Position numbers and translations under genes: made by a program. The notes under the pieces were generated by a model. The model did no database searches. It had not been told where the DNA came from and saw nothing but the letters and a program-made list of their open reading frames with translations. Source: Microbacterium lacticum (GTDB lineage: Bacteria > Actinomycetota > Actinomycetes > Actinomycetales > Microbacteriaceae). From it: a stretch of 64,000 nucleotides of DNA. The stretch spans positions 682,001-746,000 of the forward strand of contig NZ_VFPS01000001.1 in NCBI RefSeq assembly GCF_006716815.1, written 5' to 3'. This document shows positions 35,001-44,044 of this stretch, in pieces (the first letter of the stretch is position 1; every line of letters begins with the position of its first letter).

Positions 35001-37637
35001 GTGACGGACTCGGAAAAGCCTACCCTTCTCGTCGTCGACGGCCACTCGCTGGCCTACCGCGCGTTCTTCGCGCTGCCCGTCGACAACTTCTCCACGAAGG
35101 ACGGGCAGCACACCAACGGCATCTACGGGTTCCTGTCGATGTTCGTGAACCTCGTCAAGGCCGAGCAGCCGACGCATCTGGCGGTCGCGTTCGACACCTC
35201 GCGGCACTCCTTCCGCACCGACGAGTACCCGGAGTACAAGGCGAACCGCTCCGCCTCACCGGCCGAGTTCACCGGTCAGATCCCGCTCCTGCAGGAGGCC
35301 CTCGCGGCGATGAACGTCACCGTGCTCACCAAGGAGGGGATCGAGGCCGACGACATCCTCGCCACCCTCGCCACTGAGGGCGCGGCTGCGGGGTACGACG
35401 TGCTCGTCTGCTCCGGCGACCGCGACACGATCCAGCTCGTCACCGACGATGTGACCCTGCTGTACCCGAGCGTGCAGGGCGTGTCGCAGCTGAAGCGCTA
35501 CACGCCCGATGCGGTCGTCGAGAAGTACGGCCTGCCGCCGGCGAACTATCCCGACATCGCCGCCCTCGTCGGCGAGACGAGCGACAACCTGCCCGGCGTG
35601 CCGAAGGTCGGCGAGAAGACCGCGGTCAAGTGGCTGAACCAGTGGGGGAGCCTCGACGCGCTGCTCGAGAACGCCGACAAGATCACCGGCGTCGTCGGCG
35701 GCAACCTCCGCGAGCACCTCGACGACGTGCGCCGCAACCGGTCGCTGAACGCGCTGCTGCGCGATGTCGAGCTGCCGGTCGGGCCGGACGACCTCGCCGT
35801 GCAGCCGATCGACGCGGAGGCGGTGCGCGATATCTTCGCGCGCCTGGAGTTCCGCACGCTCCTGCCGCGCGTCTTCGACGCTCTGGGTGGCGACGCCGAC
35901 GAGGCATCCACCGCCGCACCCACCGTCGCGGCGCCCGTCGCGGCCGAGGTCGACCCCGCCGGCGCCCGCGCCTGGGTCGACGCGCAGGAGGGTGAGCTCG
36001 CGCTCACCGTCACGGTCGAGGGCGGCCTGCCCGCGCGGATCGGCATCGCCTCGCTGGATGCCGCGGTCGAGGCGCCCTGGAGCGACGACATCGCCGAGGC
36101 GCTGCGCGACTGGCTCGAATCGGACGCCCCGAAGGTGCTCACCGACGCCAAGCCCCAGGTGAAGGCGCTCCGCCGCGCCGGCGTCGCGCTCGGCGGGCTG
36201 TCGTTCGACCCGATCCTCGCCGGCTGGCTCGTGCGGCCGAGCTTCCCCGACAAGACCCTCGGCGACCTCGTGGGCCGCTACCTCGACGAGAAGCTGCCCG
36301 AGGCCGATCCGCGCCAGCTCGTGCCCGAGACCGAGGGCGCGACACCCGGTCAGCTGGGCTGGTACGCCCTGCGCGTGACCGAGCGGATCCGCGAAGAGAT
36401 GCCCGCGTCGGTCGCCGCAGTGCTCACCGACATCGAGCTGCCGACCCTCGGCGCGCTGGCCGACATGGAGCTCGCCGGTGTGGCGATCTCGCACGAGAAG
36501 CTCTCGGCGTTCTCGTCGGAGCTCGCCGCCCGCGCTGACGACATCGCCACCCGCGCGTACGCGGAGATCGATCGCGAGGTGAATCTCGGTTCGCCCAAGC
36601 AGCTGCAGGACGTGCTCTTCGAGCAGCTCCACCTGCCGAAGACCCGCAAGACCAAGACCGGCTATTCGACGGATGCCGCGGTGCTCGCCGATCTGCAGGA
36701 GTCGAACCCGCACCCCTTCCTCGATCTGCTGCTGCAGCATCGCGAGGCGACGAAGCTCCGCCAGATCATCGAGTCGCTCGACGTCGCGATCGGACCCGAC
36801 GGGCGCGCGCACACGACGTATCTGCAGACGGGCAGCCAGACGGGGCGACTCTCGAGCACCGACCCCAACCTGCAGAACATCCCGATCCGCAACGAGGAGT
36901 CGCACCGCATCCGCGCGGCGTTCGAGGTCGGCGAGGGCTACGAGACGCTGCTGACCGCCGACTACTCGCAGATCGAGATGCGCATCATGGCGCACCTGTC
37001 CGGCGATGAGGGGCTCATCGAGGCGTTCAACTCGGGGGAGGACCTGCATCGGTTCGTCGGTTCGCGGGTGTTCGGCGTCGCCCCCGCCGATGTCACGCCC
37101 GCTATGCGCACGAAGGTGAAGGCGATGAGCTACGGCCTCGTCTACGGGCTCAGCGCGTTCGGGCTGTCCAAGCAGCTGCGGATCGACCAGTCCGAGGCGA
37201 AGCTGCTGATGACCGAGTACTTCGCCCGGTTCGGCGCGGTGCGCGACTACCTGCGCGAATCGGTCGCGCAGGCGCGCGTCGACGGATACACCGAGACGAT
37301 CTTCGGCCGCCGCCGGCCGTTCCCCGACCTCGCCAGCCCCAACCGCGTGCTCCGCGAGAACGCCGAGCGGGCGGCGCTCAACGCCCCGATCCAGGGGAGC
37401 GCGGCCGACATCATGAAGCTCGGCCTCCTGCACATCCATGACCAGCTCATCACCGACGGGCTGCGCTCGCGTGTGCTGCTGCAGATTCACGACGAGCTCG
37501 TCGTCGAGGTGGCGCCGGGGGAGGGGGACGCGGTGGAGTCGATCGTGCGACAGCGCATGGGCGACGCCGCCGAGCTGTCGGTGCCGCTCGACGTGCAGAT
37601 CGGGCGCGGCGCGAACTGGGACGTCGCCGGGCACTGA
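35001..37637 (+). CDS. polA: DNA polymerase I, proofreading domain degenerate
   Basis: 878 residues. Residues 1-290: 5' nuclease (VVDGHSLAYRAFFALP, AFDTSRHSFR, GIEADD, GDRD, GETSDNLPGVPKVGEKTA). Residues about 310-490: a 3'-5' exonuclease fold without its metal ligands; where an Asp-x-Glu is expected there is ELALTVTVEG and the later Asp positions are also lost, so no proofreading. Residues 500-878: polymerase with DYSQIEMRIMAHLSGD, the O helix RTKVKAMSYGLVYG and HDELVVEV. Used in repair and Okazaki fragment processing. Confidence 0.95.
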   Translation: MTDSEKPTLLVVDGHSLAYRAFFALPVDNFSTKDGQHTNGIYGFLSMFVNLVKAEQPTHLAVAFDTSRHSFRTDEYPEYKANRSASPAEFTGQIPLLQEALAAMNVTVLTKEGIEADDILATLATEGAAAGYDVLVCSGDRDTIQLVTDDVTLLYPSVQGVSQLKRYTPDAVVEKYGLPPANYPDIAALVGETSDNLPGVPKVGEKTAVKWLNQWGSLDALLENADKITGVVGGNLREHLDDVRRNRSLNALLRDVELPVGPDDLAVQPIDAEAVRDIFARLEFRTLLPRVFDALGGDADEASTAAPTVAAPVAAEVDPAGARAWVDAQEGELALTVTVEGGLPARIGIASLDAAVEAPWSDDIAEALRDWLESDAPKVLTDAKPQVKALRRAGVALGGLSFDPILAGWLVRPSFPDKTLGDLVGRYLDEKLPEADPRQLVPETEGATPGQLGWYALRVTERIREEMPASVAAVLTDIELPTLGALADMELAGVAISHEKLSAFSSELAARADDIATRAYAEIDREVNLGSPKQLQDVLFEQLHLPKTRKTKTGYSTDAAVLADLQESNPHPFLDLLLQHREATKLRQIIESLDVAIGPDGRAHTTYLQTGSQTGRLSSTDPNLQNIPIRNEESHRIRAAFEVGEGYETLLTADYSQIEMRIMAHLSGDEGLIEAFNSGEDLHRFVGSRVFGVAPADVTPAMRTKVKAMSYGLVYGLSAFGLSKQLRIDQSEAKLLMTEYFARFGAVRDYLRESVAQARVDGYTETIFGRRRPFPDLASPNRVLRENAERAALNAPIQGSAADIMKLGLLHIHDQLITDGLRSRVLLQIHDELVVEVAPGEGDAVESIVRQRMGDAAELSVPLDVQIGRGANWDVAGH

Positions 37638-37693
37638 CCGGCGCGACCCGGCGCGACCGGCATCCACCCGGCGCGACGGGCACCGGCATCCAC
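37638..37693 (+). repeat. Short direct repeats between polA and the DUF885 gene
   Basis: CCGGCGCGAC occurs at 37638, 37648 and 37668, and CCGGCATCCAC at 37657 and 37683, interleaved with a 10-base period. The second unit contains the dispersed GGCATCC heptamer. No coding frame is seen. The repeat lies 30-80 bases upstream of the DUF885 promoter. Confidence 0.7.
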
Positions 37694-37721
37694 TGACACG
37701 CGGTGGCGCCCGGCGTGGGAT

Positions 37722-37727
37722 TAGGCT
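37722..37727 (+). promoter_or_regulatory. -10 element of leaderless DUF885 gene
   Basis: TAGGCT, 6 bases, then ATG 37734. Confidence 0.7.
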
Positions 37728-37733
37728 CGAAGG

Positions 37734-39416
37734 ATGACCGACGCACAGTCCACTCCGCGTACCCCCACGGCCATCGATCAGATCGCCGAGGCGTGGGTCG
37801 ACGACATCGCCGAGATGCTGCCGACCGTCGCGACCTACATCGGCCGCTTCGAGCACAACGGACGCCTCGAAGACCTCTCGCCCGCGGGGCACGAGGCCCG
37901 CTACCGTGCCGCTCAGGCGACGCTCGCCGCTCTCGAGGCGGCGGAGCCCGTCGACGAGGTCGACGTCGTCACGAAGGCCGAGCTGGCGGGCGACCTGCGC
38001 CTCTCGCTCGAGCTCTACGAGGCCGGCGCGCACCTGCGCGACCTCAACGTGATCGCCTCGCCGCCGCAGGACCTCCGGAGCGTGTTCGACCTCATGCCGA
38101 CCGACACGATCGAGGACTGGACGCTGATCTCCGATCGGCTGCGCGCCGTACCCGCCGCGCTCGACGGCTACGTGCAGACCCTCCGCACGGGCATCGAGGC
38201 GGGCGTCGTGCCGGCCCGCCGACAGGTACGCGAGGTCGTCACCCAGATCGCGCGCTACACGGCCGACAACGGATTCTTCGCCTCGTTCGCGCACGAGGCG
38301 GCGCCCGCCGAGGGGCACCTGCCGGCCTCGCTCGCACGCGCCGTCGCCGAGCACGCCGGTGCCGCGCGCGTCGCGTACGACGAGCTGGCCGACTTCCTGC
38401 GCGACGAACTGGCACCGGTGGCATCCGAGCACGATGCCGTCGGTCGGGAGCTCTACGCGCTGCACTCGCGCCGCTTCCTCGGCGCCGAGATCGACCTCGA
38501 CGAGACGTACGAGTGGGGTGTCGCGGAGCTCGCCCGCATGGTCGCCGAGCAGGAGTCGATCGCGAACGAGATCCTCCCCGGTGCGACCGTGGAGGAGGCC
38601 GTCGCGTTCCTCGAGCAGGACCCGGAGCGCAAGCTCCACGGCACCGACGCGCTGCAGAAGTGGATGCAGGAGACCAGCGACCGGGCCGTCGCCGAGCTCG
38701 GTGAGAGCCACTTCGACATCCCGGAGCCCATCCGCACGCTCGAGTGCCTGATCGCCCCCACGAACGAGGGCGGCATCTACTACACCGGCCCGACCGACGA
38801 CTTCTCCCGCCCGGGCCGGATGTGGTGGTCGGTGCCCGAGGGCGTCGACTCGTTCGACACGTGGCGCGAACTGACCACGGTCTACCACGAGGGCGTGCCG
38901 GGCCATCACCTGCAGATCGCGCAGGCGGTCTACAACCGCGCCGAGCTCAACTCGTGGCGGCGGCTGCTCGCCGGATCGAGCGGGCACGCCGAGGGCTGGG
39001 CGCTCTACGCCGAGCGGCTGATGGAGCAGCTCGGCTACCTCGACGACCCGGCCGACCGGCTCGGCATGCTCGACGGTCAGCGCATGCGCGCCGCCCGCGT
39101 CGTGCTCGACATCGGCGTGCACCTCGGCAAGCCGCGCCTCGACGGCGAAGGGGTGTGGGATGCCGACTACGCGCTCGAGTTCATGCGCCGAAACGTCAAC
39201 ATGCCCGACGAGTTCATCCAGTTCGAGGTGAACCGCTACCTCGGCTGGCCGGGCCAGGCTCCCTCGTACAAGGTCGGCCAGCGCATCTGGGAGCAGATCC
39301 GCGACGAGACCGCCGAACGCGAGGGCGACGACTTCGACATCAAGCGGTTCCACATGCGCGCCCTGCGTCTGGGCGGCGTCGGACTCGACACCCTCCGCCT
39401 CGCCCTCGCGAACTGA
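37734..39416 (+). CDS. DUF885 family protein (probable zinc peptidase)
   Basis: 560 residues, mostly helical, without signal peptide. The motif HEGVPGHHLQ at residues 385-394 with a downstream Glu in GHAEGWALYAERLM resembles the zinc site of thermolysin-like and carboxypeptidase Taq-like peptidases, and is the core of the DUF885 family. Substrate is not known; a cytoplasmic peptidase is the best guess. Ends before the decayed cellulase region. Confidence 0.85.
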   Translation: MTDAQSTPRTPTAIDQIAEAWVDDIAEMLPTVATYIGRFEHNGRLEDLSPAGHEARYRAAQATLAALEAAEPVDEVDVVTKAELAGDLRLSLELYEAGAHLRDLNVIASPPQDLRSVFDLMPTDTIEDWTLISDRLRAVPAALDGYVQTLRTGIEAGVVPARRQVREVVTQIARYTADNGFFASFAHEAAPAEGHLPASLARAVAEHAGAARVAYDELADFLRDELAPVASEHDAVGRELYALHSRRFLGAEIDLDETYEWGVAELARMVAEQESIANEILPGATVEEAVAFLEQDPERKLHGTDALQKWMQETSDRAVAELGESHFDIPEPIRTLECLIAPTNEGGIYYTGPTDDFSRPGRMWWSVPEGVDSFDTWRELTTVYHEGVPGHHLQIAQAVYNRAELNSWRRLLAGSSGHAEGWALYAERLMEQLGYLDDPADRLGMLDGQRMRAARVVLDIGVHLGKPRLDGEGVWDADYALEFMRRNVNMPDEFIQFEVNRYLGWPGQAPSYKVGQRIWEQIRDETAEREGDDFDIKRFHMRALRLGGVGLDTLRLALAN

Positions 39417-39438
39417 ATCGGCTCAGCACGCGGGCCGG

Positions 39439-39997
39439 TCATCTGCGTCCGGTGCGATCGTGCGGTGCCGCAACGGTGACGGTCGCGCCCTGCTGCGAGA
39501 AGGAGCCGCCGACGACCGTTCGCACGCGCTGATCTCCGTCGAACGTCCACGCCAGCTTCCACGCCCGCAACGGTTCTGTGCCCGAGTTCTTGACCGTCAG
39601 CGCGGCAAGGAAGCCGGCGCCCACCTTCGTGCCCGTGACGACGACGTCGCAGGTCAGTGGAGCCAGCGAGGGGTTGCCGAGCGCGATGAGCTCCCTCGCC
39701 TGCTCGACGAACCAGTGGCCCGCCGGCGGGTCTTCCATGCCGCGCCGGATCAGTGGGGCCGCCCGTGCCACGGAAGCACTGGCCGTCGGACTCGCCGGGC
39801 ACCTTGATCCACAGGTACGCATCCACTAGGGGGACGTTCGTCGTCGTGGTGGGAAGAGCGCCCCTGCCGCGCGCGGGCGGGTTGCACCAGTCCTCATGCT
39901 CGGGATAGACGCCTGCGGGGTACGGCCAGGGTCCGAGGCCGTTGCGGCTCGTGTCGGCGACGAGGATCGCCGTGCGCCGAGGGCGTGAGGTGAACAT
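39439..39997 (-). pseudogene. Remnant of a secreted GH6 cellulase with CBM2
   Basis: Read on the minus strand, the first frame gives AILVADTSRNGLGPWP, EHEDWCNPP and VDAYLWIKVPGESDGQC, the end of a glycoside hydrolase family 6 catalytic domain. Near 39740-39746 a small indel (a GCGCGCGGC probably reduced to GCGCGGC) shifts the frame; the second frame continues with MEDPPAGHWFVEQARELI and a CBM2-like cellulose-binding start (KVGAGFLAALTVKNSGTEPL, VVGGSFSQQGATVTV) and stops early. The signal peptide and most of the catalytic domain are missing. Cellulose attack was once possible here; this copy is dead. Confidence 0.8.
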
Positions 39998-40361
39998 AGG
40001 GGGGAGGCCTCCACAGGGGTAAGCGATGGCGGCACGGTGACGTCATCGTCGTGATGCACCCATGGGTGAGAGCGCTCCCATGGACGCATCGCCCGCCACT
40101 TTGGCGCGACCGTCCCAGCTCCATCAAGACCCCTCGTCTGGCCAGCGGGTCATTCCGGAGCGGCTCCACCGAGGCCACCCACCGGCGTTGGCGACTCTCG
40201 CGGTTTGTGCGACGTTCCTCGTGACAGAGACGATGGCGCGTCACTCGCTGGGTCATTAGGAGGCCCGATCCGAGACCGCGACGAGCGCTCCGCGTCGGTC
40301 GCCGCTCGCCCGCATCACGGCCGCCGGGAATGCGGCATCCGCTCTCGTGGTTCACATTCAC
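39998..40361. other. Non-coding spacer between the cellulase remnant and the LLM gene
   Basis: 364 bases. It contains the CebR-like operator at 40067-40080 and otherwise no frame with convincing coding character; a 65-codon frame at 40062-40259 on the plus strand has no ribosome site and no recognisable family. This is probably the old promoter region of the cellulase plus eroded sequence. Confidence 0.5.
40067..40080 (-). promoter_or_regulatory. CebR/CelR-type operator upstream of the cellulase remnant
   Basis: TGAGAGCGCTCCCA differs in one base from TGGGAGCGCTCCCA, the palindrome bound by the LacI-family cellobiose repressors CebR (Streptomyces) and CelR (Thermobifida). It lies about 70 bases before the surviving 5' end of the GH6 remnant, the normal place for such a site. 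Confidence 0.7.
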
Positions 40362-41396
40362 ATGCATGAAGTAGCACTCGGTCTCGACACGTTCGGCGAC
40401 ATCACGATCCGCCCCGACGGCACGCGTTCCACCGACGCGCAGACGATCCGCGACATCGTCGACGAGGCGGTGCGCGCCGACGAGGTCGGACTGTCGTTCT
40501 TCGGGGTGGGGGAGCACCACCGTCACGAGTTCGCGGTGTCGAGCCCGGAGCTCGTGCTCGCGGCCGCCGCCGCGCGGACCGAGAAGATCCACCTCGGCAC
40601 CGCCGTGACGGTGCTCTCGAGCGACGACCCCGTGCGCGTGTACGAGCGGTTCGCGACCCTCGACGCGATCTCTGACGGGCGCGCCGAGGTGATCCTCGGG
40701 CGCGGCTCGTTCATCGAGTCGTTCCCGCTGTTCGGCTACGACCTCGCCGACTACGAGGTGCTCTTCGAGGAGAAGCTCGACCTCTTCTCACGCCTCCGCG
40801 ACGAGAAGCCCGTCACCTGGCAGGGCACCACGCGCGCCGCGCTCGAGAACGCCGACGTCTACCCGAAGACCGCGAACGGCATCACCGCGTGGGTCGGGGT
40901 CGGCGGCTCGCCCGAGTCGGTCGTGCGCACCGCCCGATACGGGTACGGACTCATGCTCGCGATCATCGGCGGCTCCGCCGAGCGCTTCCGGCGGTATGTC
41001 GACCTGTACCACCGCTCGCTCGACTCGTTTGGGCGGGATCGCCTGCCCATCGGCATCCATTCGCCCGGGCACATCGCCGACACCGACGCGCAGGCGTGGG
41101 AGGAGCTCTACCCAGCGATGGAGGCAAACCGCAACGCGATCGGCGCCGAGCGCGGCTGGCCGCCGTACAGCCGGCTGCAGTTCCAGCACGACATCGGCCC
41201 CGAGGGCGCCCTGTACGCCGGGTCGCCGGAGACGGTCGCCCGCAAGATCGCCGCGACGGTCGAGACGCTCGGCGCCGACCGCTTCGACCTGAAGTACGCC
41301 AACGGCACGCTCGATCACGGCAAGCTGCTGCACTCCATCGAGCTGTACGGCGAGGTCGTGGCCCCGATGGTGCACGATCTGCTCGCGCGCGGCTGA
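40362..41396 (+). CDS. LLM-class flavin-dependent oxidoreductase
   Basis: 344 residues. Luciferase-like barrel: EVGLSFFGVGEHHRHEFAVS, then KIHLGTAVTVLSSDDPVRVYE and the flavin phosphate region GRAEVILGRGSFIE are conserved. It is expected to use FMN or F420 and to act on an unknown small molecule, perhaps oxygenating it. The start may be ATG 40362 or GTG 40347; neither has a good ribosome site. Followed after 13 bases by an MFS gene with its own promoter, so transport and oxidation may be linked, but this is only a guess. Confidence 0.85.
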   Translation: MHEVALGLDTFGDITIRPDGTRSTDAQTIRDIVDEAVRADEVGLSFFGVGEHHRHEFAVSSPELVLAAAAARTEKIHLGTAVTVLSSDDPVRVYERFATLDAISDGRAEVILGRGSFIESFPLFGYDLADYEVLFEEKLDLFSRLRDEKPVTWQGTTRAALENADVYPKTANGITAWVGVGGSPESVVRTARYGYGLMLAIIGGSAERFRRYVDLYHRSLDSFGRDRLPIGIHSPGHIADTDAQAWEELYPAMEANRNAIGAERGWPPYSRLQFQHDIGPEGALYAGSPETVARKIAATVETLGADRFDLKYANGTLDHGKLLHSIELYGEVVAPMVHDLLARG

Positions 41397-41397
41397 G

Positions 41398-41403
41398 TAG
41401 CAT
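41398..41403 (+). promoter_or_regulatory. -10 element of leaderless MFS gene
   Basis: TAGCAT starts with the last bases after the LLM stop, then 6 bases, then ATG 41410. Confidence 0.65.
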
Positions 41404-41409
41404 GCATCC

Positions 41410-42792
41410 ATGACGGATGCCTCCCCCCGCACCACGCCGACGGTCGCCGGGCGCCTCGACGCACTGCCCTTCACGCGGGCGCACCTGAAGGTGCTGACCG
41501 GCTCCGGGCTCGGCTGGGCACTGGATGCCATGGACGTCGGCCTGGTCTCGTTCGTGCTCGCGGCGCTCATCGCCGAGTGGTCGCTGACGGGGGAGCAGGC
41601 GTCGTGGATCGCGTCGGCCGGGTTCGTCGGCATGGCGATCGGCGCGAGCCTCGGAGGTCTCCTCGCCGACCGCTACGGCCGGCGCTCGGTGTTCGCCGTG
41701 ACACTCCTCGTCTACGGGCTCGCGACCGGAGCGAGCGCGCTCGTCGGGGGCCTCGCCGCACTCATCGTGCTGCGGGTGTTCGTGGGGCTCGGCCTCGGCG
41801 CCGAGCTGCCTGTCGCGAGCACCTACGTCAGCGAGTTCGCGCCGGCACGGATGCGCGGCCGGCTGATCGTCATCCTCGAGGCGTTCTGGGCGGTGGGGTG
41901 GACGGCGGCCGCGCTCATCGGATACCTCGTGATCCCGAACCTCGCCGACGGCTGGCGGTGGGCGTTCGCGCTCGGGGCGCTCCCCGCGGCCTACGCGCTG
42001 GTGGTGCGCTGGGGCCTGCCCGAGTCGGCGCGCTGGCTCGAGCGCCAGGGTCGGCACGACGAGGCGGAAGCGGTCGTGGAGCGGTTCGAGACGGCGGCGC
42101 CGCTCGGCACGTCGCGGCGTCGCCGACCGCAGCGGTCTGTGGAGCCGGTGGCCCAAGCCGCGCCGGCCGCCACGCCGGTCCGGCTGTCGGCCGGCGAGCG
42201 GTTGCGGACGCTCTGGGCGCCGGAGTTCCGCGTGCGCACCGCAGCGCTCTGGATCGTCTGGTTCTGCGTCAACTTCGCCTACTACGGCGCGTTCATCTGG
42301 ATCCCGTCGATCCTGTTCGCGCAGGGCTACGACCTCGTCAAGTCGTTCGGGTTCACCCTGCTGATCACCCTGGCCCAGCTTCCCGGGTACGCCGTGGCCG
42401 CCTGGCTCATCGAGGTGTGGGGCCGGCGCACGACACTGTCGGTGTTCCTCGTCGGCTCGGCGATCGCCGCGGTGCTGTTCGGCACGGCGACGGGGGAGGG
42501 GGCGATCATCGCGACCGGCATGGCGCTGTCGTTCTTCAACCTCGGCGCGTGGGGCGCGCTCTACGCCGTGACGCCGGAGAACTACCCGACGTCGCTCCGC
42601 GCGACGGGATCGGGGTGGGCCGCGGGGGTCGGCCGCATCGCGTCGATCATCGCACCGCTGACGGTGCCGGTGCTTCTCGGCCTCGGCGGCGCGCCGCTCC
42701 TGTTCACCGTGTTCGGCGCCTTCTTCGTGATCGCCGCCGCGGCGGCCTGGGGGCTCGCCGACCGGCGCGGCGCCGCGCTCGACGATCGCTGA
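41410..42792 (+). CDS. MFS transporter (metabolite:H+ symporter-like)
   Basis: 460 residues with twelve membrane segments in two six-helix halves split by a cytoplasmic loop at about residues 205-255. The MFS loop signature GGLLADRYGRRSVFAV and the segment LGLGAELPVASTYVSEFAPARMRGRL place it in the sugar/aromatic acid transporter group. WALDAMDVGLVSFVLAAL at the start resembles niacin or aromatic acid carriers. The substrate cannot be read from sequence. Confidence 0.88.
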   Translation: MTDASPRTTPTVAGRLDALPFTRAHLKVLTGSGLGWALDAMDVGLVSFVLAALIAEWSLTGEQASWIASAGFVGMAIGASLGGLLADRYGRRSVFAVTLLVYGLATGASALVGGLAALIVLRVFVGLGLGAELPVASTYVSEFAPARMRGRLIVILEAFWAVGWTAAALIGYLVIPNLADGWRWAFALGALPAAYALVVRWGLPESARWLERQGRHDEAEAVVERFETAAPLGTSRRRRPQRSVEPVAQAAPAATPVRLSAGERLRTLWAPEFRVRTAALWIVWFCVNFAYYGAFIWIPSILFAQGYDLVKSFGFTLLITLAQLPGYAVAAWLIEVWGRRTTLSVFLVGSAIAAVLFGTATGEGAIIATGMALSFFNLGAWGALYAVTPENYPTSLRATGSGWAAGVGRIASIIAPLTVPVLLGLGGAPLLFTVFGAFFVIAAAAAWGLADRRGAALDDR

Positions 42793-42900
42793 GCGCGGCG
42801 CCCCGGACCTCGACAGCATCCCGCCCGGCGACACCGTCGCCGGGCGCGGCGGTCGCCGAGCGGGGTGGGAGGCGTGCGCGGGGTGACGCTGCTGCGCGCG

Positions 42901-42906
42901 TAGGCT
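42901..42906 (+). promoter_or_regulatory. -10 element of leaderless SGNH gene
   Basis: TAGGCT, 6 bases, then GTG 42913. Confidence 0.7.
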
Positions 42907-42912
42907 CGTCGG

Positions 42913-43683
42913 GTGGCATCCGTTCGCTTCGTCGCCATCGGCGACTCGTTCACCGAAGGCGTGGGCGATGAGCTCCCCGATGGCACCGTGCGGGGGTGGG
43001 CCGATCTCACCGCGCAGGGCTGGGCCGATTCGCGCGGCGACAGCATCGAATACGCCAACCTCGCGATCCGCGGCAAGCTCGTGTGGCCGATCGTCGCCCA
43101 GCAGCTCGAGCCCGCGCTCGCCCTGAAGCCCACGCACCTGTCGTTCAACGGCGGCGGCAACGACATGCTCCGCCCGCGCACCTCCATCTCCCACATCGCC
43201 GACGCGTTCAGCCAGGTGCTGCGCCGTTGCGATGAGGAGGGCGTGCAGCTGATCCTGCTGTCCGGCGCGAACCCGTCGGCGCAGCTGCCGCTCAGCCGGC
43301 TGATCCAGCGCCGCGGCGACCTCATGTCGGAGGCGGTCGTCGCGCGGATGGGCGGGCGGTCCGACGTCGTGCAGGCGCTGAACTGGCCGGATGCCGCGCT
43401 GTCGAGCCCCTCGTTCTGGTCGGAGGATCGGCTGCACATGAACAGCCGTGGCCACCACCGTGTCGCCGCTCGGGTGCTCGACGCGCTGGGGGAGACCGTG
43501 CCGGAGGGCTGGTGGGAGCTGCCCGAACGGGACGATACGGTACGGCTCGCGCGGGGCGACTACTTCCGCGAGCACCTCGGGCCGTGGGTCAAGCGGCGCC
43601 TCACCGGCACGTCGTCCGGCGATGGGCGCGCGGCGAAGTTCGGCGGCGAGTGGATCGAGGTCGCGCCGCGATCCATGTTGTGA
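42913..43683 (+). CDS. SGNH/GDSL-type hydrolase
   Basis: 256 residues, no signal peptide, so cytoplasmic. Block I GDSFTEG with catalytic Ser12, block III GGGNDML with Asn83 and block V EDRLHMNSRGHH with Asp and His are all present. The protein extends about 70 residues beyond the usual fold. It is likely an esterase or deacetylase of unknown substrate. The GTG start is fixed by the -10. Confidence 0.9.
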   Translation: MASVRFVAIGDSFTEGVGDELPDGTVRGWADLTAQGWADSRGDSIEYANLAIRGKLVWPIVAQQLEPALALKPTHLSFNGGGNDMLRPRTSISHIADAFSQVLRRCDEEGVQLILLSGANPSAQLPLSRLIQRRGDLMSEAVVARMGGRSDVVQALNWPDAALSSPSFWSEDRLHMNSRGHHRVAARVLDALGETVPEGWWELPERDDTVRLARGDYFREHLGPWVKRRLTGTSSGDGRAAKFGGEWIEVAPRSML

Positions 43684-43783
43684 GCATGCGGAGGGGGACG
43701 CTGTCAAGGGGGACGCACGATCTCGTGGCATCCACGAAGATTGTGCGGTCCACCCCGGAACACCCGCCGTCAGGAGCATCATC

Positions 43784-44044
43784 GTGAGTATCGGAGCCGG
43801 CATCGCCCTGTTCGTCATCGGAGCGATCCTCGTTTTCGCCGTCAACGTCGACACGAGTCAGTTCATCGACCTCGACCTCGTCGGCTACATCCTGATGGGA
43901 GCGGGCGTCGTCGTCTTCCTCATCGGGCTCGTGTTCGTGTTCCGTCGCCGGTCGACCGAACAGGTGACGCGCACGGTCGACCCGGTCGCGGGGGAGCGGG
44001 TCACCCGCACCGAGGCCAGCAGCTCGGGCGACGGCGTCGTCTGA
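43784..44044 (+). CDS. Small membrane protein (DUF6458-like)
   Basis: 86 residues. Two membrane segments (about 3-21 and 30-50) with the short loop VNVDTSQFIDLDLVG, then a basic stretch FRRRST and a hydrophilic Thr-rich tail with the repeat VTRT. This matches the actinobacterial DUF6458 pattern. GTG 43784 has AGGAG 7 bases upstream. Function unknown. Confidence 0.75.
   Translation: MSIGAGIALFVIGAILVFAVNVDTSQFIDLDLVGYILMGAGVVVFLIGLVFVFRRRSTEQVTRTVDPVAGERVTRTEASSSGDGVV

Noticed and set aside
40062..40259. 65-codon frame between the CebR-like site and the LLM gene
   Set aside because: No ribosome site, no promoter, no recognisable family and poor codon pattern.
43723..43737. Small hairpin TCGTGG-CAT-CCACGA after the SGNH gene as a terminator
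   Set aside because: Six pairs with a 3-base loop and no T-run; it is also one of the heptamer copies and could be chance.
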